Shown here: piece by piece, positions 42,173 to 50,048 of the stretch | Numbering within the stretch: the first letter of the stretch is position 1 | Layout of the letters: each line of letters opens with the position of its first letter | From: Cupriavidus pinatubonensis | GTDB lineage: Bacteria; Pseudomonadota; Gammaproteobacteria; Burkholderiales; Burkholderiaceae | Length of the DNA stretch: 64,000 bases | NCBI RefSeq assembly: GCF_019602855.1 | Contig: NZ_CP080766.1 | Coordinates: 806,001-870,000, forward strand | Direction of reading: 5' to 3' | Position numbers and translations under genes: made by a program | Notes under the pieces: generated by a model | What the model was told of the DNA's origin: nothing | Seen by the model: the letters and a program-made list of their open reading frames with translations, nothing else | Databases searched by the model: none

Positions 42173-44736
42173 GACTGCCATCGGTATCCGGCATGTGGGA
42201 GGCCTTGCGCCGCCAACTCGCGCGGGAACTCGGCATCTCTGTCAGCGCGCCCGCGGGCTTGTGGTGGCTGCGGCTGCTGTTCCGTGCCCCGCCGCCGGGA
42301 CGGCCCGACGTGCCGCTGCGCTGCGCGGTCTGGCTGAGCGAGCGCGCGCACGTGCGCCTCGAGATCGGCCGCGCGCATGGTGCTCGCATCTGGCTGCAAC
42401 GGCTGCTGTTACGCGCACCGCGTGCGATCCGCCCGCTCGCGGCAGATTTGCGGCAGCGCCGCCAGCCGCAGGCCGCGCCCGAAGCCAGCGCATTGCGGCG
42501 CTGGTTCCGCAGCTGGCTGGAACCGGCCTACTTCCGCGTGAAGCGGCTGCGGCACCGGCTGATGGCGCGCCTGCCCACGGTGGACTGGCACGGCATCGCC
42601 AACCGACTGGAAGCGCTGTCGCCCACACTCGGACAGGTCCCTCTGCTGATGCCGATCCTGCTGGTGCTGGCCGCGGTCTCGGGCATCCTGCTCTGCACCA
42701 CCCCCCTGCCGCTGCGCGACCAGTTCCTGCTGGTCGTGCTGATCCTGACCGGCCTCTTTTTCCTGCGCCGCATTCCGGGCCGGCTCGCCACGTTGTCGAT
42801 GGCTGCGCTGTCGGTGCTGATGGCGGGCCGCTACATCTGGTGGCGACTGACAACCACGCTGCGCTTCGAGACCACCGTCGAAGCCGTGTTCGGCTACCTG
42901 CTGCTGATTGCGGAACTCTACACGTGGATCGTGCTGTTCCTCGGGTACCTTCAGACCATCTGGCCGCTGAACCGCAGGCCGGCAGCGCTGTCGCCGGATC
43001 CGGCCGACTGGCCTACCGTGGATGTGTTCATCCCGACCTACAACGAACCGTTGCGCGTGCTGCAGCCCACCGTCTATGCCGCACGCAGCATGGACTGGCC
43101 CGCCGGCAAGATGAACGTCTATGTGCTCGACGACGGCGGCCGCGAAGAGATCCGCGCCTTCGCCGAGGAAGCGGGCGTGCATTACCTGGCGCGCGATGAA
43201 CACACGCACGCCAAAGCCGGCAACATCAACTCCGCGCTGAAGCAGACCGCGGGCGAGTACGTGGCGATCTTCGACTGCGACCACATTCCCACGCGCTCCT
43301 TCCTGCAGATGACGATGGGCGAGTTCCTGGCAGACCCGAATTGCGCCATGGTGCAGACGCCGCACCACTTCTTCTCGCCGGACCCGTTCGAGCGCAACTT
43401 CGATACGTTCCGCCGCGTGCCCAATGAAGGCAGCCTGTTCTACGGCCTGATCCAGGATGGCAACGATTTCTGGAACGCGACGTTCTTCTGCGGCTCCTGC
43501 GCTGTCATCAAGCGCGCGCCGCTGACCGAGATCGGCGGCATTGCAGTCGAGACCGTGACCGAGGATGCGCATACCGCGCTCAAGCTGCACCGGCTCGGCT
43601 ACAACAGCGCCTACCTGCGCACGGTGCAGGCCGCCGGCCTGGCCACCGAAAACCTGGCCGGGCACATCGGCCAGCGCATCCGCTGGGCGCGCGGCATGGC
43701 GCAGATCTTCCGCATCGACAACCCGATGTTCGGCAAAGGCCTGCACCTGTTCCAGCGGCTGTGCTACAGCAACGCCATGCTGCATTTCTTCTACGGCATT
43801 CCGCGGCTGATCTTCCTGACCATGCCGATTGCCTACCTGTATTTCGGGCTGCACGTGATCCACACCTCGGCGGTACTGCTCATGGCTTACGTGATCCCAT
43901 ACCTGATGGTCGCCAGCATCACGAATTCGCGGCTGCAGGGCCGGTACCGGCATTCGTTCTGGGCCGAGGTCTATGAATCGGTGCTGGCGTGGTACATCGT
44001 GCTGCCCACGACCATGGCCTTCGTCAACCCGCGCCTCGGCAAGTTCAACGTGACCGCCAAGGGCGGACAGATCGAGGAAGACTACCTTGACTGGACTATC
44101 TCCAAGCCTTACGTGCTGCTGCTGGCGCTGAACGTCGTAGGCCTGGCGCTCGGTGCGGGCCGTGTGCTGTTCGACGACAGCTTCGAGGCCTCGGCAGTGA
44201 TCATGAACATGGGATGGGCACTGTTCAACCTGGTGATGCTGGGCGCGGCCATCGGCGTCGCGCGCGAGGCGCGGCAGGTGCGGATTTCGCACCGCATTCC
44301 CATGCGCGTGCCGGCCACGCTGCTGCTGCCCGATGGACGCACGCTGGCCTGCCGGACCGAGAACTATTCGCTGGGCGGACTCGGCCTGATGTTGCCTGTC
44401 GAGACCCGCGTCGATCCAGGGGAACAGGTCGGCGTCTGCCTGTCGCGCGGCAAGCGCAGCTACCACTTCCCCGCCGTGGTGACGCGCAATGCGGACCGCC
44501 ATCTCGGCGTGCGCTTTGAAGACATGGACGCGCTGGCCGAACAGCAGCTGATCCAATGCACGTTCGGCCGCGCCGACGCGTGGATCAACTGGATCGACGA
44601 GCAGCCCGTGGACGTACCGCTGAATGGACTGAAGGAAGTCATCGAGATGGGATACCAGGGCCTGCTGCGACTGGTCGACGCCGCGCGCGCCTCGGTCGCC
44701 GGCATCTTCGGCCGCGTGGGGCCGCGGCAACCCTGA
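42169..44736 (+). CDS. bcsA: cellulose synthase catalytic subunit BcsA
   Basis: This 855-residue inner-membrane GT2 enzyme polymerises UDP-glucose into cellulose. Membrane helices flank a glycosyltransferase domain carrying LDDGG (about 322), DCDH (about 369), TED (about 464), QRIRW (about 502) and the gating loop FNVTAKG (about 626). The C-terminal PilZ domain has RISHR (about 705, RxxxR) but ENYSLGG in place of DxSxGG, an Asp-to-Asn change. The N-terminal 160 residues are rich in Arg and Pro, as in type II BcsA. The start overlaps bcsQ by ATGA. bcsG begins 30 bp after the stop. Confidence 0.95.
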   Translation: MRLPSVSGMWEALRRQLARELGISVSAPAGLWWLRLLFRAPPPGRPDVPLRCAVWLSERAHVRLEIGRAHGARIWLQRLLLRAPRAIRPLAADLRQRRQPQAAPEASALRRWFRSWLEPAYFRVKRLRHRLMARLPTVDWHGIANRLEALSPTLGQVPLLMPILLVLAAVSGILLCTTPLPLRDQFLLVVLILTGLFFLRRIPGRLATLSMAALSVLMAGRYIWWRLTTTLRFETTVEAVFGYLLLIAELYTWIVLFLGYLQTIWPLNRRPAALSPDPADWPTVDVFIPTYNEPLRVLQPTVYAARSMDWPAGKMNVYVLDDGGREEIRAFAEEAGVHYLARDEHTHAKAGNINSALKQTAGEYVAIFDCDHIPTRSFLQMTMGEFLADPNCAMVQTPHHFFSPDPFERNFDTFRRVPNEGSLFYGLIQDGNDFWNATFFCGSCAVIKRAPLTEIGGIAVETVTEDAHTALKLHRLGYNSAYLRTVQAAGLATENLAGHIGQRIRWARGMAQIFRIDNPMFGKGLHLFQRLCYSNAMLHFFYGIPRLIFLTMPIAYLYFGLHVIHTSAVLLMAYVIPYLMVASITNSRLQGRYRHSFWAEVYESVLAWYIVLPTTMAFVNPRLGKFNVTAKGGQIEEDYLDWTISKPYVLLLALNVVGLALGAGRVLFDDSFEASAVIMNMGWALFNLVMLGAAIGVAREARQVRISHRIPMRVPATLLLPDGRTLACRTENYSLGGLGLMLPVETRVDPGEQVGVCLSRGKRSYHFPAVVTRNADRHLGVRFEDMDALAEQQLIQCTFGRADAWINWIDEQPVDVPLNGLKEVIEMGYQGLLRLVDAARASVAGIFGRVGPRQP

Positions 44737-44766
44737 GGCTGACCTGCTGACCTCACTGACACCGAC

Positions 44767-46335
44767 ATGGGAATCTGGAACCTCTACTTCATCGTCAAGC
44801 TCTACCTGTTCCATATCGGACGGGTCGAGCCGCAATGGCTGCTCAATATCCTGTTCGCGCTCGCGCTGGCCATCCACATCCCGAACCGCGCGCTGGCCGC
44901 ACTGCGGCAAGTTGTGGCGGTGGTCGCCGGCGCCGCGCTGCTGTACTGGGAATCGAACCTGCCGCCGTTCGAACGCGCGATATCGCAGTTCTCCAACCTG
45001 CAGGCGTTCACGCCTGCGTATATGGTCGAACTGCTCGGCCGGCTGGTCAGCCGGGAAATGCTGCTCACGGCGCTGGCTGTGCTGGTTGTCTTCCTGCTGG
45101 TGAATCGCTGGGTACGCGTGACCACGCTGGTGTTCGCGGCGCTGGTGTTGGTGCCGCTGTGGCAGGTGCTGTCGGTGGGGCCGGTGGTCGGCGGCGGACA
45201 GCAGGCCATCGCGGGCACCGAAACGGCCGCCGCCGGCGGTGCACCGGGCGAGGCCGGCTGGGATGCCCGCCTGAACGCGTTCCGGCAGCAGGAAGCCCAA
45301 CGCTCGGTGCACTTCGGCCCGCTTGCCGCGACGCCCGATACGCAGTACGACATCATCGTGCTGCATATCTGCTCCTTGTCGTGGGATGACCTGGATGTCG
45401 CCAAAGCGCGCGACAACCCGCTGCTGTCGCGCTTCGATTTCTTGTTCACCAACTTCAGTTCGGCCGCCAGCTACAGCGGCCCGGCAGCCATCCGTGTGCT
45501 GCGCGCTGCGTGCGGGCAGCCGCAGCACAAGGACCTGTACGATTCGGCGCCGGCCGAATGCCACATCTTCTCGGCACTGGCCGATGCAGGCTTCAGCACG
45601 CGGATGCTGCTCAACCACGACGGACACTTCGACAACTTCCTGCAGGAAGTGGAACAGGAAGTCGGTGTGCCGGGCGTGAAACCGCCATCGAACGATGGCC
45701 TGCCGGTCGCCATGCGTTCGTTCGACAACTCCCCTGTCGCCGGTGACTTCGACGTACTGCAGCGCTGGTACAAGAAGCGGCTCGCCGAAGGCGGCGGCCC
45801 GCAGGCGCTGTACTACAACACTGTGACGCTGCATGACGGCAACCGCTTGCCGGACACGAAGATGTCGAGCCTGGAATCGTATCCGCTGCGGCTGTCGAAG
45901 GTGCTCGGCGATGTCGACAAGGTCATCGACATGGTGGCCAGTTCGGGGCGCAAGGCGGTCATTGTGTTCGTTCCCGAACACGGCGCGGCGTTGCGCGGCG
46001 ATGCAAACCAGATTGCGGGCATGCGCGAAATCCCCACGCCGCGTATCATCCATGTGCCGGTGGGCGTGAAGCTCGTCGGCTTGCCCGGAGGCCAGTCGCC
46101 ATCCGGCAAGACCGTGACGATCGATGCACCGACCAGCTATCTGGCGCTGTCGCAGCTGATTTCGAACCTGGTGGCAGAGAACCCGTTCCAGCCCGGCGCG
46201 CAGACGCTCGATCAGTATGCCGCGGACCTGCCCCAGACCCAGATGATCGGCGAAAACGAAGTCACGGTCACCATGCGCGACGGAAGCGGATACATGGTGC
46301 ACACGCCCGATGGCGTGTGGATCGAGGGGAAATGA
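44767..46335 (+). CDS. bcsG: cellulose phosphoethanolamine transferase BcsG
   Basis: The 522-residue protein has four or five N-terminal membrane helices (about 1-145) and a periplasmic alkaline-phosphatase-like domain. The nucleophile Ser lies in ICSLSWDD near 203, and zinc-region segments include PEHGAALRGD near 404-413. BcsG transfers phosphoethanolamine from phospholipid to cellulose in E. coli (559 residues). Its presence predicts pEtN-modified cellulose. All key segments appear intact. bcsR overlaps its stop by ATGA. Confidence 0.92.
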   Translation: MGIWNLYFIVKLYLFHIGRVEPQWLLNILFALALAIHIPNRALAALRQVVAVVAGAALLYWESNLPPFERAISQFSNLQAFTPAYMVELLGRLVSREMLLTALAVLVVFLLVNRWVRVTTLVFAALVLVPLWQVLSVGPVVGGGQQAIAGTETAAAGGAPGEAGWDARLNAFRQQEAQRSVHFGPLAATPDTQYDIIVLHICSLSWDDLDVAKARDNPLLSRFDFLFTNFSSAASYSGPAAIRVLRAACGQPQHKDLYDSAPAECHIFSALADAGFSTRMLLNHDGHFDNFLQEVEQEVGVPGVKPPSNDGLPVAMRSFDNSPVAGDFDVLQRWYKKRLAEGGGPQALYYNTVTLHDGNRLPDTKMSSLESYPLRLSKVLGDVDKVIDMVASSGRKAVIVFVPEHGAALRGDANQIAGMREIPTPRIIHVPVGVKLVGLPGGQSPSGKTVTIDAPTSYLALSQLISNLVAENPFQPGAQTLDQYAADLPQTQMIGENEVTVTMRDGSGYMVHTPDGVWIEGK

Positions 46336-46547
46336 TGAAACCGGCCAATGCCCGCGGGCTCGCGCTCGCTCGCAGCGACATCGACGTCCTCGGCAAGGAG
46401 GTGGCCGGCTTCGATCCGAATCGGTACTTCGACCAGCAGGACCTGCAGGCGGCACGCGCGGCGGCGCAGCGGTGGCCGCTACTGGCGAGCCTGCTCGGCT
46501 ATGACAGCGCAGTCCCCGTGCTGGCCGGGAACGACGACCACGCCTAG
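46332..46547 (+). CDS. bcsR: BcsR-like small regulator of cellulose synthesis
   Basis: The 71-residue protein ends with DLQAARAAAQRWPLLASLLGY. This closely follows the C-terminal REQLAAALKRWPLLAEF pattern of E. coli BcsR (YhjR, 62 residues), which partners BcsQ. It starts within the bcsG stop (ATGA at 46332-46335) and is the last gene of the operon, unlike E. coli where bcsR comes first. Its TAG stop shares the palindrome CTAG with the stop of the convergent TetR gene. Confidence 0.8.
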   Translation: MMKPANARGLALARSDIDVLGKEVAGFDPNRYFDQQDLQAARAAAQRWPLLASLLGYDSAVPVLAGNDDHA

Positions 46548-47191
46548 CCGAGTTCCTGCGTGATGTAGAGGTAGAACGCGCGCGCCATTTCTGCTTCCAG
46601 CCTGCGGTCCGACAACCGGTACGTGCCTGACCGGTTCACCAGCGTGTAGATCAGCGTTCCAACCATCGCCTGATACGCGAAGCGGATGCGCGTTTCCAGT
46701 TCCGGCGACGCGCCCGCCGGATGCAGCCGCGCCAGCCGTGGCACCACCAGCTCCACGTAGTCCTGGTTCATCCGCTTGAGCGGATCTTCCCCCGTGATCG
46801 CGCGCTCGATCAGCGAGGCGCGCAGCACGCCCTCGTTGCGGTACGCCCACATGCGGTTGCTGCGTGCGAGCGATTCCACCACCTCGCGCAGCGTCTTCTC
46901 GCCCGCGTCGAACAGCGCCACGCGCTGCGCCATCCCGTCACGCAACTGCGCCACCAGCAGCGTCTGCAGCGCACGGAAGTAGCTTTCCTTGCCGTCGAAG
47001 CGACTGTAGAACGCACCGGTCGTTACGCCGGCGTGGGCGCAGATGTCCTGGATCGGGACCTGGTCGAGCGTGCGGTCTTTCAGCAGGCGGCGGCCCGCCT
47101 CGAGCAACCGTTCCGTCGTGCGCTTGCCGCGCGAGTAGCGCGGCACCGCGAATCCTTCCTGACCTTCCAGGGGCGTGAGGGCTTGTTTCAT
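46544..47191 (-). CDS. TetR family transcriptional regulator
   Basis: The 215-residue product from the ATG at 47191 has a TetR HTH near 25-75 (VPIQDICAHAGVTTGAFYSRF, then KESYF) and a C-terminal ligand domain. The open frame to 47383 overlaps the divergent gene and is not used. It is divergent from the 4-hydroxyacid-type operon, and a 16-bp palindrome lies between them, so it probably represses that operon and itself. It converges with bcsR; the two stop codons overlap by 4 nt. Confidence 0.9.
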   Translation of the reverse strand: MKQALTPLEGQEGFAVPRYSRGKRTTERLLEAGRRLLKDRTLDQVPIQDICAHAGVTTGAFYSRFDGKESYFRALQTLLVAQLRDGMAQRVALFDAGEKTLREVVESLARSNRMWAYRNEGVLRASLIERAITGEDPLKRMNQDYVELVVPRLARLHPAGASPELETRIRFAYQAMVGTLIYTLVNRSGTYRLSDRRLEAEMARAFYLYITQELG

Positions 47192-47260
47192 CGTGGCCGG
47201 CGTCTGTGTCCGTGTTTTCCCAGTGTTGACAAGCTTAACAGGCGTCTTTAGTCTTAAAAA

Positions 47261-47276
47261 CATAATCTTGATTATG
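47261..47276. promoter_or_regulatory. palindromic TetR-type operator
   Basis: CATAATCTTGATTATG has perfect 7-bp arms around TT. It lies 70 bp before tetR and 57 bp before the kinase GTG start. A TTGACA box at 47226-47231 with TAGTCT 17 nt later points towards the kinase, placing the start point at the palindrome. Confidence 0.6.
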
Positions 47277-47332
47277 AATTCAACGGCGCGCTTCATGCCG
47301 CGCCATTGACGCCATTCGGGAGAACAACAAAC

Positions 47333-48367
47333 GTGGAGACAACCCCCGTGCAGTCTGAGGACATGCTGTCCTCGGGCCTGCATCGCATCGCGCGCCGCCT
47401 CGACGCGCGCGCCACCGGCATCAGTGCGCTGCGCCGCCTGTCAGGTGGCGCCAACCAGGAAACCTGGTCTTTCAGCCTCGAACGGGCGGACGGTATTGCA
47501 CCGATGATCCTGCGGCGCTGTCCGCCGCAAACGGCGCGCCCTTCGGGCACCGGCACCGCAGGCTTCACTGGCATGGCGACCGAAGCGGCCTTGCTCGATC
47601 GCGCCGCACGCGCTGGCGTGCCGGTGCCGGTGGTGCGGGCACAGCTTGCGCCTGCCGATGGCATCGGCGACGGCTTCATCATGGATCTTGTCGCCGGCGA
47701 AACACTGGGCGGACGCATCGTTCGCGATCCCTCCCTGGCGCATGCACGCACGGTGCTGGCCCACCAGTGCGGGCGTGCGCTGGCGGCAATCCACCGCATC
47801 GCGCACGCGGATTTGCCGCCATTGCGCGAAGCCGCGGCCGCAGAAGAAGTCGCGAACTACCTCGCACGCCACCGCGCTGGCGGCTCTGCCAAGCCTGTCT
47901 TTGAGCTGGCCTTCCAGTGGCTGCAGCGGAATCTGCCCCCCGCTCCCGAGCGCAAAGCGCTCGTCCACGGCGACTTCCGCAACGGCAACCTGATGGTCGG
48001 CGAGGATGGCCTGCGCGCCGTGCTCGACTGGGAACTCGCCCATCTCGGCGATCCAATGGAAGACCTCGGCTGGCTATGCGTCAACTCCTGGCGCTTCGGG
48101 CACACGAGCCTGCCCGTCGGAGGCTTCGGCACGCGCGAAGACCTGTTCGCCGGCTATGAGGCCGGCGGCGGCACCGTGGACGCGGCGCGCGTGCATTTCT
48201 GGGAGGTGTTCGGCTCGCTCAAATGGGGCATCGGCTGCGAAAGCATGGCGCAGGCGCCCGGTGGTGGCGCGCCGCGTACCGTGGAGCGCGCGGCCATCGG
48301 CCGGCGCAGCTCCGAGACCGAGATCGACCTGCTGAACCTGCTGGCGCCGCGCCAGGGAGCACGCTGA
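47333..48367 (+). CDS. APH-fold phosphotransferase, LvaA-like 4-hydroxyacyl-CoA kinase
   Basis: The 344-residue kinase of the aminoglycoside-phosphotransferase fold has RRLSGGANQETWSF near 37-50 (nucleotide loop), HGDFRNGN at about 212-219 (catalytic Asp and Asn) and DWELAHLGDP near 232 (metal-binding Asp). With the next two genes it matches LvaA-LvaB-LvaC of Pseudomonas putida. There LvaA phosphorylates 4-hydroxyvaleryl-CoA so that the dehydrogenase-like LvaC can remove phosphate. Human ACAD10/11 fuse the same kinase and dehydrogenase. I chose GTG 47333 with GGGAGA 9 nt upstream; a TTG at 47306 is also in frame. Confidence 0.8.
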   Translation: METTPVQSEDMLSSGLHRIARRLDARATGISALRRLSGGANQETWSFSLERADGIAPMILRRCPPQTARPSGTGTAGFTGMATEAALLDRAARAGVPVPVVRAQLAPADGIGDGFIMDLVAGETLGGRIVRDPSLAHARTVLAHQCGRALAAIHRIAHADLPPLREAAAAEEVANYLARHRAGGSAKPVFELAFQWLQRNLPPAPERKALVHGDFRNGNLMVGEDGLRAVLDWELAHLGDPMEDLGWLCVNSWRFGHTSLPVGGFGTREDLFAGYEAGGGTVDAARVHFWEVFGSLKWGIGCESMAQAPGGGAPRTVERAAIGRRSSETEIDLLNLLAPRQGAR

Positions 48368-48747
48368 TGCAAGACACACCCAACGCCGCTGACCTGCTGC
48401 GGTCGGTCACGGCTTTCCTGCGCCATGCTGCCATCCCGAAGCTGTCGGGACGCGAGGCCTTCGATGCGCGCGTTGCCGCCAATGTGCTCGACATCGTCGA
48501 GCGCGAACTGCGGCTGGCGCCCGATGCCAATGCGGCCGAACACGATCGCCTGCGCGCGCTGCTCGGCGCAGACGGCACGCTCGAAGCCCTGAACCGGCAC
48601 CTGTGCGAAGCCATCGCCGCCGGTCTCATCGATTTGCAGACGCCCGGCCTCGCCGCGCATCTGTGGACCACTACCCTGAACAAGCTCGCCATCGACCAGC
48701 CTGCCTACAGCAGCTATCGCGCGGCGTTGCAAGCCATGGAGCAATGA
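48367..48747 (+). CDS. DUF6285 protein, LvaB-like partner of the kinase
   Basis: The 126-residue, mostly helical protein has no membrane segment. It starts MQDTPNAADLLRSVTAFL and has GREAFDARVAANVLDIVERE near 29-48. Position between kinase and dehydrogenase and its size match LvaB, a small protein required by LvaA. The ATG overlaps the kinase stop (TGATG), and the dehydrogenase ATG follows its own stop with no gap. The open frame to 48223 is inside the kinase gene. Its biochemical role is inferred only from the lva comparison. Confidence 0.78.
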   Translation: MQDTPNAADLLRSVTAFLRHAAIPKLSGREAFDARVAANVLDIVERELRLAPDANAAEHDRLRALLGADGTLEALNRHLCEAIAAGLIDLQTPGLAAHLWTTTLNKLAIDQPAYSSYRAALQAMEQ

Positions 48748-50028
48748 ATGGATTTCCAGCTTCCCGCAGAACTCGTCGCCTACCTGGAGGAACTCGACCG
48801 CTTCATCGAAGCCGAGATTGCCCCACTGCAAGCCGAAAATGACAACCAGCGCTTCTTCGACCACCGCCGCGAGTGGGCGCGCACGGACTTCGACAACCAG
48901 GGCCTGCCGCGTCCCGAATGGGAAGCGCTACTCGCCGAAGCGCGCCGCCGCGCCGATCGCGCTGGGCACCTGCGCTTCGCGCTGCCGCCGGAGTACGGCG
49001 GCAAGGGAGGCGGCAACCTGTGGATGGCCGTGATCCGCGAACATCTGGCAGCAAAGGGACTGGGCCTGCATAACGACCTGCAGAACGAGCATTCGATCGT
49101 CGGCAACAAGCCGTTCGTGCTGGTCATGCGCGACTACGGCACCGATGCGCAGAAGGCGTTCTTTATCCCCGGCATGCTCGATGAAACCGTCAAGCTCGCG
49201 TTCGGCCTGACCGAGCCCGAACACGGATCCGATGCCACGCACATGGCAACGCGTGCCATTCCCGAGAAGCGCGATGGCAAGGAAGGCTGGCGCATCGATG
49301 GCGAGAAGATGTGGACCACGGGCATGCACACCGCCACGCATTGCGTGGTCTTCGCGCGCACCAGCGGCGAGGACGGCGACGCACGCGGCATCACGGCTTT
49401 CCTCGTGCCGTCGGACACCGCGGGCGTACGCGTGGAAGAGTACCTGTGGACCTTCAACATGCCGACGGACCACCCGCGCGTGAGCTTCACCGGCGTGTGG
49501 GTGCCAGCCGACGCAGTGCTCGCCAAGGCCGGTTCGGGGCTATCCGTGGCCCAGCATTTCGTGCACGAGAACCGCATCCGGCAAGCGGCCGCGAGCCTTG
49601 GCGCAGCCGAGTACTGCATCCGCGAAAGCGTGCGCTATGCGCGCGAGCGCAAGCCGTTCGGGCAGGAACTCGCGCGCAACCAGGGCATACAGTTCCCGTT
49701 GGTCGAGCTGGCCACGCGTGCGCAGATGCTGCGTGCGTTTATCCGCCAGACCGCATGGGAGATGGACCGCATCCCGAAGAAGGAGGTGGAGAAGCAGCTC
49801 TCGGACAAGGTCTCGATGTGCAACTACACCGCCAACCGCCTGTGCTGCGAGGCTGCCGACCTGGCCATGCAGGTGCACGGCGGCATTGGCTATTCGCGCC
49901 ACAAGCCGTTCGAGCACATCTACCGTCACCACCGCCGCTACCGCATTACCGAAGGCTCGGACGAGATCCAGATGCGCAAGGTGGCGGCTTACCTGTTCGG
50001 CTATATCAGCCGCGAATCGAAAGCCTGA
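48748..50028 (+). CDS. acyl-CoA dehydrogenase family enzyme, LvaC/ACAD11-like
   Basis: This 426-residue protein is longer than a typical dehydrogenase, as in LvaC and the ACAD10/11 catalytic domain. It has LPPEYGGKGGG near 75, LTEPEHGSD at about 154-162, QVHGGIGYSRH near 375 and RITEGSDEIQMRKVA near 400. In the lva pathway this enzyme turns 4-phosphoacyl-CoA into an enoyl-CoA with loss of phosphate, not simple oxidation. It follows the DUF6285 gene directly. An ordinary FAD-linked dehydrogenase role is the alternative if no kinase product is made. Confidence 0.82.
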   Translation: MDFQLPAELVAYLEELDRFIEAEIAPLQAENDNQRFFDHRREWARTDFDNQGLPRPEWEALLAEARRRADRAGHLRFALPPEYGGKGGGNLWMAVIREHLAAKGLGLHNDLQNEHSIVGNKPFVLVMRDYGTDAQKAFFIPGMLDETVKLAFGLTEPEHGSDATHMATRAIPEKRDGKEGWRIDGEKMWTTGMHTATHCVVFARTSGEDGDARGITAFLVPSDTAGVRVEEYLWTFNMPTDHPRVSFTGVWVPADAVLAKAGSGLSVAQHFVHENRIRQAAASLGAAEYCIRESVRYARERKPFGQELARNQGIQFPLVELATRAQMLRAFIRQTAWEMDRIPKKEVEKQLSDKVSMCNYTANRLCCEAADLAMQVHGGIGYSRHKPFEHIYRHHRRYRITEGSDEIQMRKVAAYLFGYISRESKA

Positions 50029-50048
50029 ACGAAGGGACGGAGACCTAG

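Noticed and set aside
42409..46455. 1348-codon open frame antisense to bcsA and bcsG
   Set aside because: Composition is His/Arg/Gln-rich shadow coding. The plus-strand genes carry all catalytic motifs of BcsA and BcsG.
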